This document shows, piece by piece, positions 10,339-19,275 of a stretch of 53,149 nucleotides of DNA (its first letter is position 1; each line of letters starts with the position of its first letter). Both the position numbers and the translations under genes were made by a program. The notes under the pieces were generated by a model, which was not told the origin of the DNA, ran no database searches, and was given only the letters and a program-made list of their open reading frames with translations. The stretch covers positions 1 through 53,149 of the forward strand of contig JAONJW010000017.1 in assembly GCA_028377305.1 (NCBI GenBank), in the 5' to 3' direction. Source of the DNA: Prolixibacteraceae bacterium (GTDB lineage: Bacteria > Bacteroidota > Bacteroidia > Bacteroidales > Prolixibacteraceae).

Positions 10339-11883
10339 TTAATGATCTGGATCTGGGTCCACATCAAGATTTGGATTCAATGAAGATTCTCTTTCAGGAA
10401 TTGGTGCATAAAAACGTTCAGGAGTGATTGAATTGGGATCGAACCCAACCTCTTCATCTGCATGATTTATATTTGTCTCTTTTACACGCTCTCTTCTGAC
10501 ATTGTCATTCCACGTCTTATTCTCGAAAGCAAACTCCCACGCTCTCTCTTGCAGAACTGCTCGATCAAATGTTGTCTGATCTGCACCTTCTGCTAACATC
10601 AAATCTTCAGCTGGTGTATCTAAATAAGCACGATTTTGAATTTGGTGAAGTGCAAAATATGCTTCTGCAGTAGGTCCACCATTAGCCATGTTTGTTGCTT
10701 CAGCAAAAACTAGAAGTGCATCAGCAAAACGGAAAATTGGATAGATTGCATTGGAAGTTGCTTCATTCCAATTTGCACCACCTAGATCTCTATATTTTCC
10801 AATCCAAGTGTGCTTCTCCTTAGCTTCGATTGCAGCCTTCCAGTTCTCTTCTGGTAACTCTTTCCCTTTATTGTTATACATGATAGTATCATATATAGTG
10901 ACATTTAAGCGATTATCTTTGGGAAAGTTTCTATAAAATTCATTGGTAACGACTAAATCTTTCCATCCACCTTCTTCAGTACCACGGAACGATTTGTTTC
11001 CATATGATCCATAATTTCGTCCTGAATTAAAATCAGGATAGAATGCAAAAATATGCTCTTTAGAAAATCGGTTATCATATCTCCAAAGATCTTCATAGTT
11101 TGCCTCAAGTTGGTGGTCGCCAGCTTCCATAACTAATTTTGCCTGATCTGCAGCCATCTGGTAGTACTCAACTCCTTTATGTAAAGGGTAACCAGCCATA
11201 TTTAGATAAACATATGACTTCAACATTCTTACCGCATCCAAATTGGCTCTGGCTTTATCATCTTTCTGGTATGAATAAAGGTCTCCTGCTTTATCAAGGT
11301 CAGAAAGAATAAAAGTAAACACATCTTCAAGAGACGATTTAAAAACATTAGAGGCCTCTGTTCCATTAAGGTTTTTGGTAATAATTGGCACCTCTTTCCA
11401 ATATATTGCTAAATTGTAGTAAGCAAAGGCTCTTAAGAAATACACCTCAGATATATAAGATTTTCTAAGATTATCATCCATTGGAATCTCTTGAATACGA
11501 TCAATATTCTCGATCACATTATTGGCAGCACTTACGCCTCTATAAAGAGCATACCACAATTTCTCCACATCAGGGTTTTGAGTTGATACATTAAAGTTAT
11601 CAAATTCAAGTAGACGTTGCTTGTTCAGACCTCTCGGAGAGGTTAATGCTTGATCACCTGAATTAACAGTATATCCAAAAGTAACCAATCCTCCCGTACG
11701 GGCATTGTTCTTGAAGATATAGGTATATATCGGTGTAATTGCAGCCTCTAACTCCTCTTGCGTCTTGAAAAAGTTGTCAGGTGTCAACTGGGTTGAAAGA
11801 TCTTCTTCCAGGAAATTACAACTTGTGAATGAACCTATCAGCACCATGCAAGATAAGGCTAAACTAATAATATTCTTTTTCAT
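10339..11883 (-). CDS. SusD/RagB-like glycan-binding outer-membrane lipoprotein (copy 3)
   Basis: SusD-family lipoprotein of 514 aa. The lipobox is FTSC with Cys22, then NFLEED. It keeps the family C-terminal motifs (WEFAFENKTW, NVRRERVKE, PIPERESSLNPNL) but differs from copies 1 and 2: the GRGFSLN stretch is TFGYTVN, and the protein ends in an extra acidic tail, DVDPDPDH. It is therefore the most divergent of the three. It lies 41 bp downstream of its susC and is closed by a strong terminator. The ligand is unknown; a sulfated oligosaccharide is inferred from context. Confidence 0.93.
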   Translation of the reverse strand: MKKNIISLALSCMVLIGSFTSCNFLEEDLSTQLTPDNFFKTQEELEAAITPIYTYIFKNNARTGGLVTFGYTVNSGDQALTSPRGLNKQRLLEFDNFNVSTQNPDVEKLWYALYRGVSAANNVIENIDRIQEIPMDDNLRKSYISEVYFLRAFAYYNLAIYWKEVPIITKNLNGTEASNVFKSSLEDVFTFILSDLDKAGDLYSYQKDDKARANLDAVRMLKSYVYLNMAGYPLHKGVEYYQMAADQAKLVMEAGDHQLEANYEDLWRYDNRFSKEHIFAFYPDFNSGRNYGSYGNKSFRGTEEGGWKDLVVTNEFYRNFPKDNRLNVTIYDTIMYNNKGKELPEENWKAAIEAKEKHTWIGKYRDLGGANWNEATSNAIYPIFRFADALLVFAEATNMANGGPTAEAYFALHQIQNRAYLDTPAEDLMLAEGADQTTFDRAVLQERAWEFAFENKTWNDNVRRERVKETNINHADEEVGFDPNSITPERFYAPIPERESSLNPNLDVDPDPDH

Positions 11884-11924
11884 AACTCTCTATATAATAA
11901 ATCGTTAATCTATATCGTTTATAA

Positions 11925-14900
11925 TTAGAAACTAATATTTACACCAAGGCTACCAACTCTTGCCATAGGGAATGGCGCTGTATCATAACCAGGAGTCTTG
12001 TCACTACCACCGTTACTAACCTCAGGATCGTATCCTTTGTATTTAGTAAGAGTGAAAAGGTTCTGACCTTGCGCATAAACACGAATAGAGCTAAATAATG
12101 CTTTTGGCTTCTTCGTGACGAAAGTATAACCAATCGTAAGATTCTTGAGTCTTAAGAATGAGCCATCTTCAATGAAACGAGAAGACTCTACTTGATAAGC
12201 ATTATTTTCAGCATTTGTACTACTAAAGCCAGGTATATCAGTATCTTCATTATCGGGTGTCCAACGGTTCAAAATATCAGTGCTAGTTGCATCTGTATTT
12301 GCTACTCCCATCATCCTTGCATCCACTCCATTATAAATCTCATTTCCAATGGACGCAGTAAACAATACAGACATATCCCAGTTTTTATAGGAGAAGTTGT
12401 TTGAAAAACCAAACTGCCAAGTAGGAAGTGCATTCCCAATCACTTGTCTATCGTCAGAGTTGATCTTCCCATCGCTATTAAGGTCGTTGAATTTGGCATC
12501 TCCCGGGACTGCACCGTATACAGCAGCAGCATCGGCTTCAGACGATTTCCAAACTCCGTCATACTTGTAACCATAGAAATTACCAAATGGACTACCAGGC
12601 TCAAGAATTGTGTTCATATCCCCATTGTCATATAAAATATTGTCTGCATCATTTATGTCAATGATATTAGATTTGTTTGTAGAGGCTGTTAAGGTACCAT
12701 TCCACTTAAAATCGTTCTCTCCTAAGTTCATACCAATAGATAGATCCCATCCCCTGTTACTTAAAGAACCAACATTACGAAGCTCTGTTTTGAAACCCGA
12801 ATAGTTGGGAACTGGAACATCTAGCAATAGATCTGTTGTGGTCTTACTATAGTAATCAACACTAAAATTTACTTTCCCTTCAAAAAACCCGATGTCTGTA
12901 CCAACATTAAACTGAGAAGTAGTCTCCCAAGTTAAATTAGGATTATCGAAACGATCTAATACGATACCAACAGAGTTTTCTGAACCATCTATCGGATAAT
13001 TAACCCCTGGGTTCATTACTGCATAAGACTGATAAGGGCTAATTGCCTGATTACCTGTCACACCATAACTTACTCTCAACTTCCAATTGCTCACCGCCTC
13101 AACATCCTGCATAAACGACTCTTGTTTCACTCTCCATGCCACAGAAGCACTTGGAAAGTATCCCCATTTCTGATTCTGAGCAAATTTAGAAGAGCCATCA
13201 GCACGGATCGCCGCTGTAACAAGATATTTATCCTTATATGAATAGTTTACACGAGTTAGGAATGACATCAATGAAGACTCAGAAACAGAAGACCTAGGGT
13301 TAATACTATTAGCACCCAATGAAATATCATTAGATCCAACGTTCACATCAAAGTCGGTCACTGTTGTACCATTGCTTCTACTCTTGTATCCAAATTGCTC
13401 ATTTACAAAGGTTACATTCAATCTATGATCATCAAACGAGTCGATGTATGTCAACATATTGGTATTCTGCCAAGAGCTGTTCCATGAATTTGAGATAGAT
13501 GCTTTACCATTATTACCACGCCCTGAATAGGTATATTTACTATCGTAACGGTAACTATCTGAAGACTTCTTTGATGTACCACCAATCACTTTAAATGTCA
13601 ACTTTGGTGTAATAGCATAAGCAAAAGATACATTCAAATCGACACCATCTCTCTTTGAGAGTGCATCTAACTGCTCGTAATCAGCAATTGGATTATTTAC
13701 GGTCGAGAATTCTGATTCAGTATACTCTCCATTCTCATCAAATGCTGGATTGGTAGGTTCAAAACTCAATGCATCCATTGAGATACTACCATTTGGATAG
13801 TTAAGATTGTATGAATTACTGTTTGATTGGAAACCAGATATACGAGTTGTCATTGTCAGTTTCTCTGAAAGCTCAGTCTCAAGATTTGCTCTATAAGAAA
13901 GACGATCATAATTCGAATTTTTAATAATCCCTTCTTGATCAAGATATTGTGCAGAAACTAGAAAACGTGTCTTTTCAGATCCACCAGAAACAGACATGTC
14001 GTGGCTCTGCATCATCGCTGTCTGATAAATTTCATCTTGCCAATCTGTTCCTCCATTAGCTAAGTAGCCATCTATCTCGTCATCACTATATTTTGGACTA
14101 CCACCTTCTGAAATACGTTTTTCATTTACAACAGAGGCATAAGTAGCTGCATCTAACACATCCATCTTCTTTGAGATACTTTGGACTCCCATATAGCCAT
14201 TATAGCTCACCTTTGTTTCTCCAGATTTACCAGCCTTTGTTGTTACAAGAATTACTCCATTTGCACCTCTAGAACCATAAATAGCAGTAGAAGAAGCATC
14301 TTTCAACACCTCAATCGAAGCAATATCATTAGGGTTGAGCTCCTTCAAGCTTCCCCCAATAATTCCATCAATTACAACTAGAGGATCATTGCTTCCATTA
14401 ATAGAATTGGCTCCACGTATACGTATTTTCAAATCTCCTCCAGGTGCCCCACTGTTCGAACTAATCGCAACACCCGACATCCGTCCTTGTAGTGCTTCGT
14501 TTACAGAAGATGTGTTTGCTTTCACCACATCTGCAGCCTTAACTCCTGCAGTAGACCCCGTAACATCGCTTTTCCTCATCACACCATAACCAACGGCAAC
14601 CACCTCATTTAGAGCTATTGCACTTTCATTTAAAGTGATAGTAAAGCTTGTTTTTCCATCGACTGGTACTTTCTCTGTTTGAAAACCAACAAAAGAGAAA
14701 CTTAATACTGCTCCTTGTACATTCTCTGCTTTAAGTACAAAATTCCCATCAAAATCAGTGATAGTCCCTTTGTTTGTACCATCTAATAAGACGGTTACAC
14801 CAGGTAAAGGCTGTTTTGTATTGTCATAAACAGTTCCTTTAAGTTGTGTGTTCTGTGCAAAGACTACTCCATGTAATAACATGATAAGTAGAAAAAATGC

Positions 14901-14948
14901 ACCCTTTTTAAGCATATTGAACTGCTTACATGAATTCAACTGTCTCAT
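11925..14948 (-). CDS. SusC/RagA-like TonB-dependent outer-membrane transporter (copy 3)
   Basis: TonB-dependent importer of 1007 aa partnered with SusD copy 3. The signal peptide ends at VFAQ but its n-region (MRQLNSCKQFNMLKKG) differs from copies 1 and 2. The carboxypeptidase-like domain (GVTVLLDGTN, TDFDGNF), plug (GYGVMRKSDV, SSTAIYGSRG) and barrel ending SLGVNISF are all intact. No STN domain is seen. This copy is nearest to the three sulfatase genes, which lie upstream on the same strand. Confidence 0.94.
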   Translation of the reverse strand: MRQLNSCKQFNMLKKGAFFLLIMLLHGVVFAQNTQLKGTVYDNTKQPLPGVTVLLDGTNKGTITDFDGNFVLKAENVQGAVLSFSFVGFQTEKVPVDGKTSFTITLNESAIALNEVVAVGYGVMRKSDVTGSTAGVKAADVVKANTSSVNEALQGRMSGVAISSNSGAPGGDLKIRIRGANSINGSNDPLVVIDGIIGGSLKELNPNDIASIEVLKDASSTAIYGSRGANGVILVTTKAGKSGETKVSYNGYMGVQSISKKMDVLDAATYASVVNEKRISEGGSPKYSDDEIDGYLANGGTDWQDEIYQTAMMQSHDMSVSGGSEKTRFLVSAQYLDQEGIIKNSNYDRLSYRANLETELSEKLTMTTRISGFQSNSNSYNLNYPNGSISMDALSFEPTNPAFDENGEYTESEFSTVNNPIADYEQLDALSKRDGVDLNVSFAYAITPKLTFKVIGGTSKKSSDSYRYDSKYTYSGRGNNGKASISNSWNSSWQNTNMLTYIDSFDDHRLNVTFVNEQFGYKSRSNGTTVTDFDVNVGSNDISLGANSINPRSSVSESSLMSFLTRVNYSYKDKYLVTAAIRADGSSKFAQNQKWGYFPSASVAWRVKQESFMQDVEAVSNWKLRVSYGVTGNQAISPYQSYAVMNPGVNYPIDGSENSVGIVLDRFDNPNLTWETTSQFNVGTDIGFFEGKVNFSVDYYSKTTTDLLLDVPVPNYSGFKTELRNVGSLSNRGWDLSIGMNLGENDFKWNGTLTASTNKSNIIDINDADNILYDNGDMNTILEPGSPFGNFYGYKYDGVWKSSEADAAAVYGAVPGDAKFNDLNSDGKINSDDRQVIGNALPTWQFGFSNNFSYKNWDMSVLFTASIGNEIYNGVDARMMGVANTDATSTDILNRWTPDNEDTDIPGFSSTNAENNAYQVESSRFIEDGSFLRLKNLTIGYTFVTKKPKALFSSIRVYAQGQNLFTLTKYKGYDPEVSNGGSDKTPGYDTAPFPMARVGSLGVNISF

Positions 14949-15700
14949 TTACGTTTGGGTTTTATTGTAAGTTAATCTTAACTCTATATGCCACCATCTA
15001 TAATGACATCGTATTATTAGTACGGTCTATCTATTTATCTCTTCATCTTAGTCGAGAAAAATCACATTCCCGTTATTTACATTCATCAAGTTCTCATAAA
15101 CCTCAGTCAAGGACACACTCTAAGTTTTTCCATAAACAAAACCACAATAAATTCATCGTCAGTATATCTCAGTAATTATTATGATCCGCGAAATGTATTA
15201 CATGACATGCTCATTACTGATTTTTCATATAGAGCTACGGATTTATAATACAGCTCATTATGGTATTCAAAGTGCATACATCTAAATCCATATTTATCAA
15301 TTAACGAATCAAAACACTTTTATAATTTCAAATCCTATCGTCACATTTGGTTTGTTAAGTCAATATTAACCCAATGCAATATTTTCGTCAACAAAATAGT
15401 GCTCATATGAACTATTATTGCACTTTATACGAACTTTAATATGATGTTTAACACCCCTTCACAGAAAAATTGGGCATCAAGCATGATTTGAATTGGAAGA
15501 TATTATACAATTTGGTTATGAGGAGGTTATGAATTACACTTCTTATGTAAAACATTAAATCACTTAAAACTTTACATCATGTGATTTAATGTTACATATT
15601 GCTAATATATACCGTATTTTGACAACCAATAATGAAGTAGGAAAGTTAAAATCATTCATGTGATTGGTTTTTAAGAAGAGCAATGAAACGGTAATAATTT
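14949..15700. other. Long intergenic region upstream of the third susCD pair
   Basis: The longest spacer in the window (about 0.8 kb counting the terminator). It holds the promoter of pair 3 and one striking inverted repeat at 15551-15593, listed separately. The 81-codon plus-strand frame near 14930 overlaps the susC start, resembles no family known to me, and is not called. No RNA gene was recognised. Confidence 0.5.
15551..15593. repeat. Perfect 13-bp inverted repeat
   Basis: AACATTAAATCAC (15551-15563) and GTGATTTAATGTT (15581-15593) are exact inverted copies with a 17-nt spacer. No T-run follows on either strand, so it is not a standard terminator. It sits about 600 bp upstream of susC copy 3 and downstream of the sulfatase terminator. 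Options are a distal regulator site, an RNA stem, or the remnant of a small element. Confidence 0.75.
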
Positions 15701-15704
15701 TTGG

Positions 15705-15739
15705 AAATAAAAAAAGACGCCTTATAATAAAAGCGTCTT
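15705..15739 (-). terminator. Intrinsic terminator of sulfatase gene 1
   Basis: Minus-strand stem AAGACGC (15733-15739) with GCGTCTT (15714-15720), followed by a T-rich tract. It begins 26 bp after the sulfatase stop codon. Confidence 0.85.
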
Positions 15740-15764
15740 ATTCATATCATTCGTAACAGAAAGT

Positions 15765-17216
15765 CTACTCAATAATAAAAGGATCTTCGTACATCTTCAG
15801 ATCTTTCTTCAATACTGATTTCATCTGACGCACTTTTCTTTTATTGGAACTTGCAATGTTATTCAACTGGTAAGGATCTTTCTTTCTATCGTATAGATAT
15901 AACTTTTGATCTTTGCCTTGTTCTCGTGACACCACAAATGTATAACGTTCATCCCGAACCCCTCTAATACCACCATTCTTAGGACCAAAGTCCATTTTCA
16001 TATACCACTGGTGATCTGGACCAGCTTGCTTCCCTTTCCCTAAAATTGCAGGAGTGTAATCTGTTCCCTTTAGATATGCAGGAGTTTTGTCCGTCATCCC
16101 TATCAATCCCATTAATGTTGGATAGATATCTAATGATCCAAGCTGATAGTCTACATTTTTCCCTTTGGTAACACCTGGGACTTTAACCATAAAAGGTACT
16201 CTCATGGATTCTTCATACCAATTGTTTTTACTTACAGCATCGTGAATTCCAATGCAGTTACCATGATCTGAAGTGAATACAATGATAGTATTATCCTCAA
16301 TCCCTTTATTCTTAACTTCGTCAAGAATACGACCAAACTGCTCATCTACTCCAGTAATACACGCATAGTAATTCTTAATATTCTTTCTATAGAAATCACC
16401 CCATTTTGTTCCTTTGGCTGGGATGTTTGGACGATCACATAGTTTTTCCACATCAATGCCTTCATATATGTCCTTATATTTCTGAGGGACCAAATCATAT
16501 GGACTATGAGGAGGATTGATACTTACAACTAATGCAAATGGTTTATCCTTATCTCTGTATTTTCCATTTTTATTCTCTATATACTCAATAGCTTTTGTTG
16601 CTTCATGTGTTGGGCCCCACTCATTATATATTTTAAAGCCATCACGTGGAGCGTCCGTATCCCAATACATTGGATGCATATGGAAATCATATGTACCATA
16701 AGCATGCCAATATCTAAATCCATGACGTCTTGTTGGGGGACACCACTCATTCCACTTAGTATCCCCTTCATTGTTCTTACATTTCACATATGGGGCATAT
16801 GGGGTATCTAAGTGCCATTTTCCAATATAACCTAAATCATAGCCATTTTGGGATAAAATATCAGACCAACATAGTGCGTCTTCAGGAAGTTCACAACCAA
16901 ATTTCTCTGTTTTATTATAGCAGTTTAGATATACTTTATTCTTAAACGGGTGCATACCAGAAAAAATCATTGCTCTAGTAGGAGAACAGACAGGATAATT
17001 GGCAATTGCTTGACTAAAGTTAACAGATTCTTGTTTAAACTTATCCAAATTAGGTGTTTTAACTAACTCTTCATTTTCAAAACCCATAGCTTGTCCTCTC
17101 ATCTGGTCTGGAAAGACGAAAATAATATTGGGTTGTTTCTTTTGTGCAATTCCTAAAAAAGGGGAAAGCGATGCTCCAACACAAAGTGTTAGTAAGATAA
17201 ATGTGGTGAGTTTCAT
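15765..17216 (-). CDS. Secreted S1-family sulfatase 1 (formylglycine-dependent)
   Basis: Exported sulfatase that hydrolyses sulfate esters, most likely on glycans. The signal peptide ends around residue 25 (GIAQ). FPDQ supplies a metal-binding Asp near residue 37. CSPTR at 77-81 is the C-x-P-x-R formylglycine signature, so Cys77 must be oxidised by a maturase that is not encoded in this window. GKWH at 132-135, PPHSP near 237 and SDHGN at 316-320 supply the remaining active-site and metal residues. At 483 aa it is a compact S1 sulfatase. It lies on its own transcription unit, with a -7 element at 17251-17258 and a terminator after it. The exact substrate and S1 subfamily cannot be decided by eye. 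Confidence 0.93.
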   Translation of the reverse strand: MKLTTFILLTLCVGASLSPFLGIAQKKQPNIIFVFPDQMRGQAMGFENEELVKTPNLDKFKQESVNFSQAIANYPVCSPTRAMIFSGMHPFKNKVYLNCYNKTEKFGCELPEDALCWSDILSQNGYDLGYIGKWHLDTPYAPYVKCKNNEGDTKWNEWCPPTRRHGFRYWHAYGTYDFHMHPMYWDTDAPRDGFKIYNEWGPTHEATKAIEYIENKNGKYRDKDKPFALVVSINPPHSPYDLVPQKYKDIYEGIDVEKLCDRPNIPAKGTKWGDFYRKNIKNYYACITGVDEQFGRILDEVKNKGIEDNTIIVFTSDHGNCIGIHDAVSKNNWYEESMRVPFMVKVPGVTKGKNVDYQLGSLDIYPTLMGLIGMTDKTPAYLKGTDYTPAILGKGKQAGPDHQWYMKMDFGPKNGGIRGVRDERYTFVVSREQGKDQKLYLYDRKKDPYQLNNIASSNKRKVRQMKSVLKKDLKMYEDPFIIE

Positions 17217-17250
17217 AAAAAAAAGTGTGTGTTATATTTATTAATATTGT

Positions 17251-17258
17251 CAAATATA
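17251..17258 (-). promoter_or_regulatory. Bacteroidota -7 promoter element of sulfatase gene 1
   Basis: TATATTTG on the minus strand matches the TAnnTTTG -7 consensus exactly and lies about 35 bp before the start codon. No clear TTTG -33 box was found, so this is a moderate call. Confidence 0.5.
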
Positions 17259-17502
17259 ATCATATAATCACTCATATCACACATCATACGCAGCTGACAA
17301 TCAGACAATAAATACAGAACAACTAAGTCTAAGGCTTATTATATAATGAAAATTGAATAGTAAATAGTCCAATTCAAACAGAACGGAACAGCACTATAGA
17401 TTTAATAATAAGGAAGTTGGTAAAATGATTAAGATCCTACGAAACACTGTTTTTTTATTCGCGTTTAAAGAGAAGATCTTAATATATCTCCAATAAATAG
17501 AT
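17259..17502. other. Intergenic region between sulfatase genes 2 and 1
   Basis: Part of a 347-bp spacer. Apart from the promoter element at its low-coordinate end and the terminator at its high end, nothing gene-like or structured is seen. Confidence 0.5.
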
Positions 17503-17538
17503 CAAAAAAAGAGACATTTAACCAAATAAATGTCTCTT
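17503..17538 (-). terminator. Intrinsic terminator of sulfatase gene 2
   Basis: Perfect 12-bp stem: AAGAGACATTTA on the minus strand (17527-17538) pairs with TAAATGTCTCTT (17509-17520) around a 6-nt loop, then a T-run. It begins about 25 bp past the stop codon. Confidence 0.92.
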
Positions 17539-17563
17539 ATAACCTCAATATATATTAGATTCC

Positions 17564-19015
17564 TCATTTAATAATAAAAGGATCTCCGTATTTTTTCAAG
17601 TCCTTCTTCAAAAGAGAAGTCATCTTTCTAACAACTTTATTGTTCTTGTTTGCAATATTGTTTAACTGATACGGATCTTTCTTTCGATCATAAAGATAAA
17701 CAGCCTGCCCCTTGTCTTTCTCATTTGCAATAACAAAAGTATAACGATCATCACGGACACCACGAGTTCCTCCCGTCATAGGTCCATAATCCATACGGGT
17801 ATACCATTGATGACTAGAACTTTTTTGCTTCCCTGCTCCTGTAATTGCAGGGGTGTAGTCTGTACCATTCAAATAAGTTGGAGCTTTATCAGCCATGCCA
17901 AGTAAGCCTAAAAGAGTTGGATATATATCCAAAGATCCCAATTGATAGTCTACATCCTTACCATTAGTAACTCCAGGCACTTTAACCATAAAAGGAACTC
18001 TCATTGACTCCTCAAACCAGTTATTCTTACTTACTCTATCATGAATTCCAATACAATTTCCATGATCAGACGTAAAAACAATGATGGTATTATCCTCGAT
18101 GCCTTTACTTTTTAGAGCATCCAAGATACGACCAAATTGCTCATCCACTCCAGTTATACAGGCATAGTAATTCTTAACATTGTCTCTATAGAAATCCCCC
18201 CATTTTGTTCCTTTGGCAGGGATATTTGGTCGATCACATAGTTTTTCAATATCCATATTCTTATAGATATCCTTATATTTCTTTGGAACTTGGTCATAAG
18301 GGCTATGAGGAGGATTAATACTCACAACTAGTGCAAATGGCTTGTCACTATCTCGTAACGTACCATTCTTATTCTCGATATAATCGATACTCTTAGTTGC
18401 CTCATGTGTTGGGCCCCATTCATTATAGATCTTAAACCCATCACGTGTTGCATCCGTATCCCAATACATTGGATTAAGGTGATAATCATAAGTACCGTAT
18501 GAATACCAATAATCAAACCCATGACGACGATCTGGTTCACACCACTCATTCCATTTCGTCTCACCTTCGTTATTTTTACACTTAATATATGGTGATCGAG
18601 GAGAGTCTAAGTGCCATTTTCCAATGTATCCTAGATCATATCCATTTTCAGCAAGGATATCGGACCAGCAAAGGATATCTTTAGGCAGTTCACTTTCAAA
18701 TTTAGTACTATTACTATTGCAGTTCAATATCACCTTATTTTTGATCGGATGCACTCCAGAAAAGATCATCGCCCTAGTAGGAGAACAAACTGGATAGTTA
18801 GCTACCGCCTGGCTGAAATTCACAGACTCTTGCTTAAATTTATCCAAATTAGGCGTCTTTACCAGCTCTTCACCTTCAAAGCCCATCGCTTGACCTCTCA
18901 TTTGATCTGGGAAGATAAATATTATATTGGGTTGCTTCTTCTGTGCAAAACCAGCAAATGATGAAAGCAATGCCCCTGCACAAAGTGCTTTAGAAACGAT
19001 CTTCGTTAGTTTCAT
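17564..19015 (-). CDS. Secreted S1-family sulfatase 2 (formylglycine-dependent)
   Basis: Paralogue of the neighbouring sulfatases. The frame is open for 34 more codons upstream, but I place the start at the ATG reading MKLTK. This gives 483 aa, the length of both paralogues, and a normal signal peptide ending GFAQ. It also leaves a leader of about 110 nt behind a perfect TAnnTTTG element at 19129-19136, next to which the longer start would sit. The formylglycine signature CSPTR is again at residues 77-81, with GKWHLD, PPHSPY and SDHGN following. It differs from paralogue 1 mainly in surface stretches such as RSPYIKC. The paired differences could mean different sulfate positions on one glycan. 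Confidence 0.93.
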   Translation of the reverse strand: MKLTKIVSKALCAGALLSSFAGFAQKKQPNIIFIFPDQMRGQAMGFEGEELVKTPNLDKFKQESVNFSQAVANYPVCSPTRAMIFSGVHPIKNKVILNCNSNSTKFESELPKDILCWSDILAENGYDLGYIGKWHLDSPRSPYIKCKNNEGETKWNEWCEPDRRHGFDYWYSYGTYDYHLNPMYWDTDATRDGFKIYNEWGPTHEATKSIDYIENKNGTLRDSDKPFALVVSINPPHSPYDQVPKKYKDIYKNMDIEKLCDRPNIPAKGTKWGDFYRDNVKNYYACITGVDEQFGRILDALKSKGIEDNTIIVFTSDHGNCIGIHDRVSKNNWFEESMRVPFMVKVPGVTNGKDVDYQLGSLDIYPTLLGLLGMADKAPTYLNGTDYTPAITGAGKQKSSSHQWYTRMDYGPMTGGTRGVRDDRYTFVIANEKDKGQAVYLYDRKKDPYQLNNIANKNNKVVRKMTSLLKKDLKKYGDPFIIK

Positions 19016-19128
19016 ACTGTTATAGTTTATATTATTAATGTTGAGATTAGTATTGGAATCCCATGATTTTAAAAGCTTTTTTATATCCATAAGGTACTCG
19101 ACAGTATTCAGAACCAATCGTTTAATAG

Positions 19129-19136
19129 CAAATTTA
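19129..19136 (-). promoter_or_regulatory. Bacteroidota -7 promoter element of sulfatase gene 2
   Basis: TAAATTTG on the minus strand fits TAnnTTTG exactly. Transcription would start near 19122, which excludes the far-upstream in-frame start codon at 19117 as a practical initiation site. Confidence 0.5.
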
Positions 19137-19225
19137 CATTGTTTTAATTATCTCATTAGAGTATAGAAATTAAATCTCTAATACAGGAAACCATTAGGCT
19201 TTAGGACAGAAATCATTGTAATGTA

Positions 19226-19252
19226 ATTGAAGGCACCTATAGAATAGGTGTC
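19226..19252 (-). terminator. Probable terminator of sulfatase gene 3
   Basis: Minus-strand stem GACACCTAT with ATAGGTGCC (19232-19251), one mismatch and a 3-nt loop. The following tract is only moderately T-rich, so it is weaker than the other terminators in this locus. Confidence 0.5.
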
Positions 19253-19275
19253 AATATAAATACAATCAAAAAGAT

